Shown: one piece after another, positions 31,122 to 39,021 of the stretch
Position numbering within the stretch: position 1 is the stretch's first letter
Layout of the letters: every line of letters begins with the position of its first letter
Assembly (NCBI RefSeq): GCF_022180385.2
Contig: NZ_BQME02000002.1
Coordinates: forward strand, 1,116,001-1,180,000
DNA from: Paenibacillus sp. L3-i20
Lineage (GTDB): Bacteria; Bacillota; Bacilli; Paenibacillales; Paenibacillaceae
Reading direction: 5' to 3'
DNA: 64,000 nt
Program-made: the position numbers and the translations under genes
Notes under the pieces: generated by a model
What the model saw: only the letters and a program-made list of their open reading frames with translations
The model's database searches: none
What the model was told of the DNA's origin: nothing

Positions 31122-32561
31122 TTAGTGGGCATGGGCTACGGTCTGTTCACATAGTGGGCAAGTGCCCCCAGTTGCCGCCCACGCTTCTGATAGTTCCTTT
31201 TCAGCTGCCGCAAGGTCGTTCGCTGCTCGCGTTTCTGCTGTAACCGCGCTGTCTAACGTCTGCGTTTTAATTTTATAAAGGTTATAAAGTTCACGAAGGT
31301 TCGCTAGGCGTACCTGTTTTGTTTCAATACTGCTTACCAGGGTTTCGGCTTCCTCTATCCCTTGAAGACTGTCCATAAGGCCCTGGTATCGACTAACACT
31401 AGCTGTCGCGGTATCATAAACGCCCAGCAGCTGCCGCATTTCAGTAATCTTTCCGTATCCTTGCTCTACGCCTTCCAGCGTATTTACGGCTACGTCCAGG
31501 TCTTTTGTCCGTGTAATTACTTCTGTCGCTCTCTTTACATCGAAATCATATTTGTTATACTGTTCGATAAGATGACTAAGGTTGGCCCGACGGTTTTCTG
31601 CGGTTTCTGCTTCTGATAGCAGCCATTCGCAGGCGTCAAGTCCTGCCAAATCTTTAAGGCGCTGGGTAAGAATTTCTACTGTGGCGGTAGCCTTACCCAG
31701 TTGTTCGTATAAGTCCAGTAAGCGGTCATACCGTTGCTGGGCTTTTTCTATTTCTACCAAGTCTTCTTCCAGCGCTGGTAACCCTGCCAACTTGTCCAAC
31801 TTGCGTACGGCCTGCTGTATTGCAGCTTCGGCCCCTTGCCAAGCTGTTGTAAGTTGTTCCAGGTTTACCTTCTTTGCCAAGGCATTGTCGATTTCATCTG
31901 TAAGCCATTCGCAAGCATCTAGTTGACGTTTAATGTCGTCTAGGCCTTCGAAAGCTTTAAGCTGTTCGACTTTTCTTTCATATTCTTTGTCGGCGGTTTG
32001 TTTCTCGTTCCTTGCGGCGTATGTATCCTTCGCCGTCGATTTTATAGCGCCGTCTACTGCTTCCGTCCCGGCCAACTTGCCCAACACCTTCGCCCCTGCG
32101 CTTCCAGGCTCTGATATAAGGAAAGGCGCTGCCAGTTGAAAAGCGAAGTGCAAGTCAACTTCGTAATCTCCGAAGCTACTAGTTTTGATTCCAAGAGCTT
32201 CCTTCACCGCCGCGGGTACCTCAGCCTTTTCGAAAGGTTCGTCGTACAAGGGCTTTACCCAGTATTTCGTTTTTCCTTTCCTGCGGGTCTTTGTTATTGT
32301 GACGCCATTATCCAGTTTGACTTCTACCCCAGCTTCTTCTGCCTGGCGCTTAATCGTTATACCATCTGATTCGTAAACCGTATGAAGGAAGTCTTCGCCC
32401 GAAGGTTCTCCTTTTGTAAGCCATCGAAGCACCCGAATTGTCCCAGCAGTCTTTCCTGCCCCCGAAGGGCCTGTAAATACATTCAAGCCGCCTGCCAAGT
32501 CATACTGCCCGGCTACCCATGACTGGAAGCCCCATGCTCTTACGCTTAGTATTTTTGCCAT
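31122..32561 (-). CDS. N-terminal half of a split SbcC/Rad50-like ATPase ending at the zinc hook
   Basis: A 479-residue protein from the ATG at 32,561 (AGGGGGC upstream). Residues 1-60 hold the ABC N-lobe with Walker A GPSGAGKT (31-38); the Q-loop region follows in FAFQLAAPFLISEPGSAG. From about 180 on it is coiled coil. It ends with GGTCPLCEQTVAHAH, in which Cys468-Pro-Leu-Cys471 is the Rad50 zinc-hook motif at the tip of the coil. A normal SbcC would continue back down the second arm; here the protein stops eight residues after the hook. The missing arm and C-lobe are given by the next two genes. Confidence 0.85.
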   Translation of the reverse strand: MAKILSVRAWGFQSWVAGQYDLAGGLNVFTGPSGAGKTAGTIRVLRWLTKGEPSGEDFLHTVYESDGITIKRQAEEAGVEVKLDNGVTITKTRRKGKTKYWVKPLYDEPFEKAEVPAAVKEALGIKTSSFGDYEVDLHFAFQLAAPFLISEPGSAGAKVLGKLAGTEAVDGAIKSTAKDTYAARNEKQTADKEYERKVEQLKAFEGLDDIKRQLDACEWLTDEIDNALAKKVNLEQLTTAWQGAEAAIQQAVRKLDKLAGLPALEEDLVEIEKAQQRYDRLLDLYEQLGKATATVEILTQRLKDLAGLDACEWLLSEAETAENRRANLSHLIEQYNKYDFDVKRATEVITRTKDLDVAVNTLEGVEQGYGKITEMRQLLGVYDTATASVSRYQGLMDSLQGIEEAETLVSSIETKQVRLANLRELYNLYKIKTQTLDSAVTAETRAANDLAAAEKELSEAWAATGGTCPLCEQTVAHAH

Positions 32562-32646
32562 CAGTGGCCCGCCCCCTGTACCAAGAGCTGCGCTAGGTAT
32601 GCCCAAGCTGCTTCCCGGCCCCGGAGTAATGGGCTAATTACTAACC

Positions 32647-32835
32647 TTACTCGCATACCGTTTCGCCCCTTTCAATTCCCGCAGCTACTTCGCTGCTTAA
32701 CTTGAAGCTATTACCCAGTACCAGTTCGCAAGCCGTAGTAGCATCTTTTCCCCCGGCTGCTACTTCGTAAATAGCCTTCATTTCTTCCACATCTCGCAGC
32801 TGCGCATCTTGGAGCCTTTTTATTTTGCCGTCCAT
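32647..32835 (-). CDS. Small early phage protein of unknown function
   Basis: A 62-residue protein from the ATG at 32,835, with GAGG six bases upstream; a GTG at 32,847 would overlap the ribosome site. It starts MDGKIKRLQDAQLRDVEEMK and is helical with a Lys/Glu-rich beginning. It is the third gene of the early operon. Confidence 0.6.
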   Translation of the reverse strand: MDGKIKRLQDAQLRDVEEMKAIYEVAAGGKDATTACELVLGNSFKLSSEVAAGIERGETVCE

Positions 32836-32868
32836 TGTTGTCCTCACCTCCCTTCAAGCTAGTGCCTG

Positions 32869-33066
32869 TTAGCTTGCGTCTGCTATCAGTTTTAAAGTGT
32901 CATTCCATAAGTGGGTAATAGGTTTTGTACCTTTTCCCCAAGCTGTTAGCAACTCTAGCGCCCCTGTAGGATTTTTTTCTGCTAGTTCGGCTAACTTAAC
33001 AGGCAAGTACGACATTTTGTGAACTAATTCGACATTTATCGGGAAACCATCGTTTGCTTTCTTCAT
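32869..33066 (-). CDS. Small early phage protein of unknown function
   Basis: A 65-residue basic, helical protein starting MKKANDGFPINVELVHKMSY. It lies five bases after the Cro-like gene and so is certainly in the first early operon. No helix-turn-helix or cysteine motif is visible. Confidence 0.6.
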   Translation of the reverse strand: MKKANDGFPINVELVHKMSYLPVKLAELAEKNPTGALELLTAWGKGTKPITHLWNDTLKLIADAS

Positions 33067-33071
33067 GTTTG

Positions 33072-33290
33072 TTATTCCGCCTTTTTAACTATGAATTCTT
33101 CAAAAGATAGCCCGTTTTCTTCACAATAGGTATGAAGTTTTCCTAACATTACGGGGCCAGCCTTACTTCCAGCATTTAAAACCTTGTGTAAGTGCGAGTG
33201 TTGCACCCCTAGCATCCTCGCTAATACGCGGTATTTACCATCTGCGACCTCTTCCATCAGCTTCCAAAGTCTGTCTATATTGATATTCAT
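33072..33290 (-). CDS. Cro-like helix-turn-helix regulator
   Basis: A 72-residue protein from the ATG at 33,290 (GGAGG 11 bases upstream). It has MNINIDRLWKLMEEVADGKY and then YRVLARMLGVQHSHLHKVLN, an XRE-type helix-turn-helix, and a C-terminal dimer-like tail. It is divergent from the S24 repressor across the operator region, the usual place for Cro, and would favour the lytic path by binding the same operators. A half-operator (TGTTATCTACA, 33,291-33,301) overlaps its own leader. Confidence 0.8.
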   Translation of the reverse strand: MNINIDRLWKLMEEVADGKYRVLARMLGVQHSHLHKVLNAGSKAGPVMLGKLHTYCEENGLSFEEFIVKKAE

Positions 33291-33314
33291 TGTAGATAAC
33301 ACCTCCTTCTAGAC

Positions 33315-33332
33315 TGTTAACCACAGATAACA
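33315..33332. promoter_or_regulatory. Operator O1 at the switch
   Basis: TGTTAACCACAGATAACA, an imperfect 18-bp dyad with TGTTA/TAACA outer arms. It lies in the transcribed leader of the Cro-like gene, downstream of the early promoter, where a bound repressor could block elongation or initiation. Confidence 0.75.
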
Positions 33333-33348
33333 CTTTCTGTGTTCCCAC

Positions 33349-33378
33349 ATAATACCCTCAATCGTTCTCCACAGTCAA
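33349..33378 (-). promoter_or_regulatory. Early (Cro-side) promoter
   Basis: Minus strand TTGACT (33,373-33,378), an 18-base spacer and TATTAT (33,349-33,354). This drives the Cro-like gene and the early operon. Operator O2 overlaps the -35 box. Confidence 0.75.
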
Positions 33379-33380
33379 CA
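33363..33380. promoter_or_regulatory. Operator O2 at the switch
   Basis: CGTTCTCCACAGTCAACA, an 18-bp dyad related to O1 and O3 (GTT and AAC arms 10-12 bases apart, central CACAG). It covers the -35 of the early promoter. Confidence 0.7.
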
Positions 33381-33403
33381 CAAATTTCGACATACGAATA
33401 AAA

Positions 33404-33421
33404 TGTTGCCTGTAGAGAACA
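33404..33421. promoter_or_regulatory. Operator O3 at the switch
   Basis: TGTTGCCTGTAGAGAACA, an 18-bp dyad overlapping the -35 (TTGCCT) of the repressor promoter, so it may give autoregulation. It is 41 bases from O2. Confidence 0.7.
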
Positions 33422-33434
33422 CTTGATATATAAT
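33406..33434 (+). promoter_or_regulatory. Repressor promoter
   Basis: TTGCCT (33,406-33,411), a 17-base spacer and TATAAT (33,429-33,434), leading to the repressor start at 33,473 with GGAGAG upstream. Confidence 0.75.
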
Positions 33435-33472
33435 GACAACATCAATTAATTAAAGGAGAGTTAAAAAATAAT

Positions 33473-34285
33473 ATGTTTAACAAATCCAGGTTTTCCGAAT
33501 TGCTTAAAATAGCACAAGGTAATAGATCCCTTAATCAATTTGCTCGGCAGGCAGATGTTTCTAATTCTTATATATCGAATCTTATAAATTGTAAAAATGA
33601 TAATGCCCCGGAAGCCAAGACCATAAAAAAGATAGCTGACGCTGCGCACAACGAGGTGTCTTACGCGGATTTACTAGATGCTGTAGGACTGCTTACCCCC
33701 GATTTAAAAGCTAAAATAGACAGGCTTACGACTTTAAAGGGGCTGGCTAATGATTACGAACAAGCTGAAAAGGATTTAAGCCAGGCAAACCATAAGCTAG
33801 CAAAGGCCAATCATTTAGTTAAAGAAGCAGAAGCAGAGTATAAAAACTTAAAAGACTTAGAAAAAATGGGTGCAAAAACAATCGGTCATTTTATCCGTGT
33901 ACCCTTACTGGGGAGTATCGCAGCAGGGCTGCCATTGTTCGCGGAAGAAAATATTATCGAATGGGAATACGTTGCTAATACCTTTGGAGCAACTGAGGGT
34001 GAAGTTTTCTCTTTAGTTGTTAAAGGGGATAGTATGACAGGCTCCCGTATCTATGAAGGCGATAAAGTTCTCGTAAGAATACAGCCCGAAGTAGCTGACG
34101 GAGAAATTGCGGTTATAAATGTTGATGGTGAAAATGCCACACTCAAAAGGGTTAAACACATTGAAGGAAAAGTTTTACTAATTGCTGATAACCCAAAATA
34201 CACTCCTATTTTGGTTGAAAGTGAAAACGCTAGGGTCTGCGGTAAAGTTATTCAAGTCTTGTTTGACCCTAACAAAAGATATTAG
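33473..34285 (+). CDS. CI-like repressor with S24/LexA self-cleavage domain
   Basis: A 270-residue lysogeny repressor. Residues 1-75 form the helix-turn-helix (LNQFARQADVSNSYISNLIN). Residues 85-130 form a coiled coil. Residues 135-265 are an S24 peptidase domain: Ala151-Gly152 in SIAAGLPLF is the expected cleavage site, Ser187 in VKGDSMTG and Lys225 in ATLKRV form the dyad. DNA damage would trigger cleavage and induction. Its dyad operators occur at the switch and at several distant promoters in the prophage. The start at 33,473 is 13 bases after GGAGAG. The downstream integrase is probably co-transcribed. Confidence 0.9.
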   Translation: MFNKSRFSELLKIAQGNRSLNQFARQADVSNSYISNLINCKNDNAPEAKTIKKIADAAHNEVSYADLLDAVGLLTPDLKAKIDRLTTLKGLANDYEQAEKDLSQANHKLAKANHLVKEAEAEYKNLKDLEKMGAKTIGHFIRVPLLGSIAAGLPLFAEENIIEWEYVANTFGATEGEVFSLVVKGDSMTGSRIYEGDKVLVRIQPEVADGEIAVINVDGENATLKRVKHIEGKVLLIADNPKYTPILVESENARVCGKVIQVLFDPNKRY

Positions 34286-34297
34286 GGGGGCTGACAT

Positions 34298-35974
34298 ATG
34301 CAGTCTGTGATAGAGATTCAGCAGATAGCCGATTATTTCAGTCAGCATAGAGCCGTTTATTATTTCAAGGATATTCCTCCAGGAAAAGATTTAAGGGTAT
34401 TTATTTACATTCGAGTTTCGACAAAAATGCAGGAACACCGATTCTCTTTGAAAGGCCAAATTCAAGAACTAATCGCCTACGCAAAATCAATGGGCTGGGG
34501 AATTGTAGGAGTATACAGGGACGTAGATTCTGGGGGGAAATTGGACAAGGCGGGCCTTACGCAGTTGCTGGATGACGTAGACGAAGATAAGGGTGACATT
34601 GTTTTATGTATAGACCAGGATAGGGTCTCACGTTTGGATACCGTAAGCTGGGAATACCTAAAAAGCCAGCTGCGCGAAAACTGTGTAAAAATAGCCGAAC
34701 CAGGAAAAATAACCGACTTAGCCGATGAAGATGACGAATTCTTTGCCGACCTGAAAAATTTATTTGCCCGAAGGGAAAAGAAAAAGATAGTTAAACGTAT
34801 GATGCGTGGTAAACGACAACGTACGCGTGAAGGTAAAGGCTGGGGAAAACCTCTATGGGAATACCTCTACGACAAAAAAGATGGTTCATACTCCTTAGAC
34901 GAAAAATGGTCTTGGATTATCCCCTTAATAGACGACCTGTATTGTGTAGAGGGGTTAAGTGATTCGGATATTGCAATACGCCTTTCCGCTATTACAAAAA
35001 CGCCTAGCGGTAAAGAATGGAATGCTGAACATATAAGTCGACGCCTAAAATCTAAAGCTTATCATGGAGTTTTAGAAAAGCATTTTGCAAGTGGTGAAAC
35101 GATAACTACAGAAGACATATATCCGAAATTACGAAGCGAAGAAACCTGGCACAAAATCCAGGCATTACGCAAAGAGAAATATCGTCGCCGGGCACCCGTA
35201 TTTCCACATATACTGCGAAACATTGAAACGACTTGCGGAAACTGTGGTAGAGTACTTTCCCTAAAACAAAGCGGTGATTCTGCTTATTCAATTCATTATT
35301 ATTTCCAGCACGGGCGCGAGTACAGGCCAACGTACTCTCCTGATTGTGGCATGTCCATTAATTCGATTCGAATTGAATTTAATTTCATCGCAGCCCTAAA
35401 AGATATATTGAGCAGCGAAGACACAGCCAAACGCTACATTCAGTTTGAGCATGGGCAAGCGGATATTGACCAACTTACTAGTGATATCAATTCAACTACC
35501 AAGTTATTGCAAGCCACCCAACAAAAAATAGATATGTTGCTCGATTTATATCTAGACGGAGGGTATTCAAAGGATGTTCTTAATGCCAAAAAAGAAGTCT
35601 TAGAAAATGAACGTAGTATACATCAAAGTAAAAAGCGGCAATTAGAAGCAAAAAAGGAAGCCCTTTCTGCTAACCAGTTCAACTATTCAACCGTCTACCA
35701 GTACCTAGCCGTAGCTGAGAGATTCAATGTTTTGTTAACAGCACAGGAGCAAATGGAAATGGTAGGTACGCTGTTCGCCAGTGGTGTGCTATACGAGGAT
35801 CGGTTTGTGCTACAGGGAAATATGGCGGGTATCCCTGTCGAGGTTATAATTCCAGTAGCAGATGACCCCTTTGCCTACAGGAACCAGCCGGGCAAGAGAA
35901 AGCCCAAACGAGTGACAAAAGCCAGTCTAGGCATGGAAATATTAAAGAAAGATAAGAAAGAGCATATAGAATAA
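34298..35974 (+). CDS. Large serine recombinase (integrase)
   Basis: A 558-residue site-specific recombinase. The resolvase domain has IYIRVSTKMQEHRFSLKGQ with nucleophile Ser41, and LCIDQDRVSRLD. A recombinase domain follows (residues 150-280), then a zinc-binding domain (TCGNCGRVLSLKQ with a later DCGMS) and a coiled coil (STTKLLQATQQKIDMLLDLY). Such enzymes join attP and attB without host factors. The gene starts 12 bases after the repressor, with AGGGGGG before the ATG, and ends next to the attachment site at about 36,000, as is usual. Excision would need a small directionality factor, not recognised here. Confidence 0.93.
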   Translation: MQSVIEIQQIADYFSQHRAVYYFKDIPPGKDLRVFIYIRVSTKMQEHRFSLKGQIQELIAYAKSMGWGIVGVYRDVDSGGKLDKAGLTQLLDDVDEDKGDIVLCIDQDRVSRLDTVSWEYLKSQLRENCVKIAEPGKITDLADEDDEFFADLKNLFARREKKKIVKRMMRGKRQRTREGKGWGKPLWEYLYDKKDGSYSLDEKWSWIIPLIDDLYCVEGLSDSDIAIRLSAITKTPSGKEWNAEHISRRLKSKAYHGVLEKHFASGETITTEDIYPKLRSEETWHKIQALRKEKYRRRAPVFPHILRNIETTCGNCGRVLSLKQSGDSAYSIHYYFQHGREYRPTYSPDCGMSINSIRIEFNFIAALKDILSSEDTAKRYIQFEHGQADIDQLTSDINSTTKLLQATQQKIDMLLDLYLDGGYSKDVLNAKKEVLENERSIHQSKKRQLEAKKEALSANQFNYSTVYQYLAVAERFNVLLTAQEQMEMVGTLFASGVLYEDRFVLQGNMAGIPVEVIIPVADDPFAYRNQPGKRKPKRVTKASLGMEILKKDKKEHIE

Positions 35975-35989
35975 TCTCTATACGCTCTT
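35958..35989 (+). terminator. Hairpin over the integrase stop codon
   Basis: Arms AAGAGCATATAGA (35,958-35,970) and TCTATACGCTCTT (35,977-35,989) pair with one mismatch; the TAA stop lies in the loop. The minus-strand side is followed by a T-rich run, so it may stop transcripts from both directions. Confidence 0.55.
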
Positions 35990-36012
35990 CGTGGGTCTGT
36001 ACTAGGGTTTAT
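35990..36012. other. Prophage-chromosome junction (attachment site region)
   Basis: The minus-strand helicase frame shows family-like residues up to Lys-Lys-Ile, whose last codon is 36,010-36,012, and then unrelated residues read from phage DNA. The integrase stop is at 35,974. The crossover must lie in this short interval. The core cannot be defined because the other junction is outside the window. Confidence 0.7.
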
Positions 36013-37947
36013 TTTTTTGAAAATAGTTGCTTTGGCATTTAGAGTTACTTCACCATACTGCCTAATTAGCTCGCCAGCTTCCTTTTCCTTATCAACATGA
36101 AGCACTTTTAGCTCGACAGCTACGTTTGCATCTGTGTAATAATCCACATCAACCTCACGCACGTAAGCTTTCTTTTCGGGATAGTCCAATTTCTCAACTT
36201 GGTACTGCACCCCTTCATGTATATAAATAGCCTCTTCATGTATAAGTGTTGGTGCGCTGAATCGATCAACCTCACCAAGCACACGATTATCGTTAGTCAT
36301 ATCAATAATGACGAAATTTTCTTGAGCTGCTGATCGTAAAGAGATGTTATGCGCCGGGAAAGATTGCTCCATCCAAAACCATCTGCCGCCTGCTTTGTGC
36401 AGCACCTTCTCATCGACCAGAAATTCCATCATATCTTCGAGTGACTCGGAACCAAATGTGTCCCCTTGTCGAAACGGCAACTCGTACGCAGCACACTTAA
36501 CATGATCAATAAGTACAAGTAAATTGTCAGGGTGAATGAGTGCTCGCTCAGGCGGGCGTTCGAAGAAAAAGTCAGGATTTTGAATCATATATTGATCGAG
36601 CGGGTTACTGCTTGCCACCATAAAGGTGACAGAGCTTTCTTGTCGTCTGCCAGCTCGTCCCGATTGTTGCCATGTACTCGCAATTGTGCCGGGATATCCA
36701 TTTAGCACGCAAGCTTGAAGCTGTCCGATGTCTATGCCTAGCTCCAATGCATTCGTACTAACTACACCTCGTATTTCACCGCTACGCAATCCTTTTTCTA
36801 TCTCGCGCCTAAGTTTAGGCAAATAGCCACCGCGATAACCACGGATCGTCTTAGCATCCAGCTTATTGCGGGTAAGCTCCTGCAAGTAGGTTAACAATAG
36901 CTCAACTCTTACTCTACTGCGTGCAAACACTATCGTTTGAACACCTTGCTTCAGCAACAACCCAGCTAGCTTCTGTGTTTCAAGAACGCTGCTGCGACGT
37001 ATACCCAATTGTTTGTTTACAACTGGCGGGTTGTAAAAGACAATATGCTTCTCTCCCATCGGAGCACCGTTATTGTCTATTAAAGCTACTTTCTCACCAA
37101 TCAGTTTCTCGGCATGTTCACGAGGATTATCAATCGTAGCAGATGCACAAATAAATTGTGGTGTTGAGCCATAGAAACTGCAAATCCGTTTCAATCGTCG
37201 GATTACGTTTGCTACATGACTACCAAATACACCTCGATACGCATGGACTTCATCGATCACAATATATTTAATATTTTCAAATAGTTTTACCCACTTTGTG
37301 TGATGCGGAAGAATAGCGGAGTGCAGCATATCCGGATTCGTTACTACAATATGTCCCGCATTTCTAATTGCCGTTCTGACGGTAGGTGGAGTATCGCCAT
37401 CATATGTATGTGTCTTTATACCAGAATCCATCAAATCAGCAAGAGTTTGAAGCTCAGCAACTTGATCCTGTGACAATGCTTTTGTTGGAAATAGATACAG
37501 CGCTCTTCCTTCTTCATTTTCAAGCAAACTTTGTATGACTGGTAAGTTATAACACAACGTCTTTCCCGATGCTGTAGGTGTAACTGCTACTACATGATTG
37601 CCTTTCCTAGCAGCTTCATATGCTTCTGCTTGATGCACGTACAATTCATTAATTCCTCGCGATCGCAAAGCTTCACGCCATGCAGGATGTAGATCATCCG
37701 GTAGAGGAGCATTTCGGGCCTCGCGTGGTGGGAGTTTCCGCCAATGGGTCACGTTAGCCATTACCTGTTCATTCGTTTTTATATGGTCCAGCCATTCCCC
37801 TAAATTTTTAGCTCTGCCCGTCCACCGATTCATATGCGCCACTCCTCTTCCTTGCCTATCTTTATACATGAATGAGATTTTAGATCTCAACTATTTACTT
37901 TATCGCTTTTATATTACAGAATACATGTTCGCTCTGCAATGTCATTT

Positions 37948-38907
37948 TCAGGAGTTATCGACATTTGATTCGGTCGTGGCTCTACGTTTCACTTCAATCA
38001 TACCTAAATCAAGCGCTGCAATCGTATTGGGAAATACTTTTTTAGCTTCCTCCTCAAGCAGTTCTAACTGCTCATTGCTATATCTTCCGCTAAAATGTGT
38101 CATAACAAGCATGTGTGCCCCTGCCTTACTTGCAGCATCAGCTGCTTCCACCGTCGTACTATGGCCATACTCATGTGCTTTCTCCTCGTTGCCAGCAGAA
38201 AATGTTGCCTCATGAACGAGCACGTCGGCACTCTGAGCTAATAGGATGGCTGATTCACATGGCGTTGTATCACCTAAAATGGTAACTACCCTGCCCTGAA
38301 GCACACCATCTGTCACATCCTCAGGTTGAATAATTGCTCCGCACTGCAACGTTACTGGTTCCCCTCCCTTTAACTTACCATATAGAGGACCAGCTTCTAT
38401 ACCTAGCTCACGTAGTTTGTCAACTCGAAGTTTGCCCGGAGAGTCTTGTTCTGTTACACGATAGCCGAAACAAGGAATTCTGTGCTCTAATGACCTTGCT
38501 TCAACTACTAATTTGTCACTTTCATAAATAGTTGCTGCCGACTCATCTATCTCTTTATAGATCAATTCATAATCTAGTGTTGTACCCGTCAGATCAAAGA
38601 TAGTTTCGATATACATTTTAATCCCATGAGGTCCGTATATTGTTACTGGAGTAACTCCTCCATCGAAGGAACGACTGCTTAGTAGTCCGGGGAGTCCGTA
38701 AAGATGATCGCCATGAAGATGCGTAATAAAAATGAGTTCCAGCTTGTTGAGTTTTAGTGGTGTTTTCATAATTTGATGTTGTGTAGCTTCTCCTGCGTCA
38801 AACAGCCACCATCCATTTAACGGTTCTGGCAATTGAAGAGCCATTGCTGTTACATTACGATGTTTATTTGGTCTGCCTGCTCCTGTACCCAAAAACCATA
38901 GTTTCAT
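37948..38907 (-). CDS. rnz: Ribonuclease Z
   Basis: A 319-residue tRNA 3'-end processing enzyme, from the ATG at 38,907 (AGGCGG upstream). It has the N-terminal KLWFLGTGAGRPNKHRNVTA, the metal site THLHGDHLYGLPGLL, GDTTPCESA, VHEATF and MTHFSGRYS, all typical of long-exosite bacterial RNase Z. It cleaves the 3' trailer of pre-tRNA lacking CCA. It is in a minus-strand run after metH, from which it is separated by a hairpin. Confidence 0.93.
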   Translation of the reverse strand: MKLWFLGTGAGRPNKHRNVTAMALQLPEPLNGWWLFDAGEATQHQIMKTPLKLNKLELIFITHLHGDHLYGLPGLLSSRSFDGGVTPVTIYGPHGIKMYIETIFDLTGTTLDYELIYKEIDESAATIYESDKLVVEARSLEHRIPCFGYRVTEQDSPGKLRVDKLRELGIEAGPLYGKLKGGEPVTLQCGAIIQPEDVTDGVLQGRVVTILGDTTPCESAILLAQSADVLVHEATFSAGNEEKAHEYGHSTTVEAADAASKAGAHMLVMTHFSGRYSNEQLELLEEEAKKVFPNTIAALDLGMIEVKRRATTESNVDNS

Positions 38908-38962
38908 CTTCTTTCCGCCTCTCTTCCACACAATTTCCCTATACATGCCCATCATGAGAAAG

Positions 38963-39005
38963 GAGCCTCCCGCTATTGATCCTGAGATCAACTGTCGGAA
39001 GGCTC
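38963..39005 (-). terminator. Hairpin after metH
   Basis: GAGCCTCCCG (38,963-38,972) and CGGAAGGCTC (38,996-39,005) pair with one mismatch; the loop holds a second perfect hairpin (TTGATC, CTGA, GATCAA). The following T-tract is short on the minus strand, so strength is uncertain. Confidence 0.6.
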
Positions 39006-39021
39006 AATCCTCACGTTAGTG

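Larger units (their letters stand above)
1..36010. mobile_element. Prophage of a tailed temperate phage (right-hand 36 kb; left end outside window)
   Basis: The stretch carries capsid, portal, terminase, replication, repressor and integrase genes, nearly all on the minus strand, while the DNA to its right is ordinary chromosome. The right boundary is where helicase homology stops in the minus-strand reading frame, at about 36,010, just beyond the integrase stop codon. SPP1-type portal and MuF head genes mark it as a tailed phage. Tail and lysis genes and the left attachment site are not in the window. Confidence 0.95.
35875..37833 (-). pseudogene. yprA: YprA-like DEAD/DEAH helicase, 3' end removed by prophage
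   Basis: The frame from the ATG at 37,833 (AGGAG upstream) encodes an SF2 helicase: TPTASGKTLCYNLP, IDEVHAYRGVFGSH, CASATIDNPRE, STNALELGIDIG and WQQSGRAGRRQ. About 608 residues are host-derived; the final 45 or so are antisense reading of the integrase gene. YprA-type proteins are about 750 residues and end in a DUF1998/Cys-rich domain, which is lost here. The missing part should lie beyond the left prophage end and be restored on excision. Whether the truncated form still works is unknown; the YprA family is linked to DNA repair with MrfB-type nucleases. Confidence 0.85.

Noticed and set aside
35875..36009. C-terminal 45 codons of the helicase frame as real host sequence
   Set aside because: These bases are the coding end of the integrase on the other strand and do not resemble the family C-terminus.
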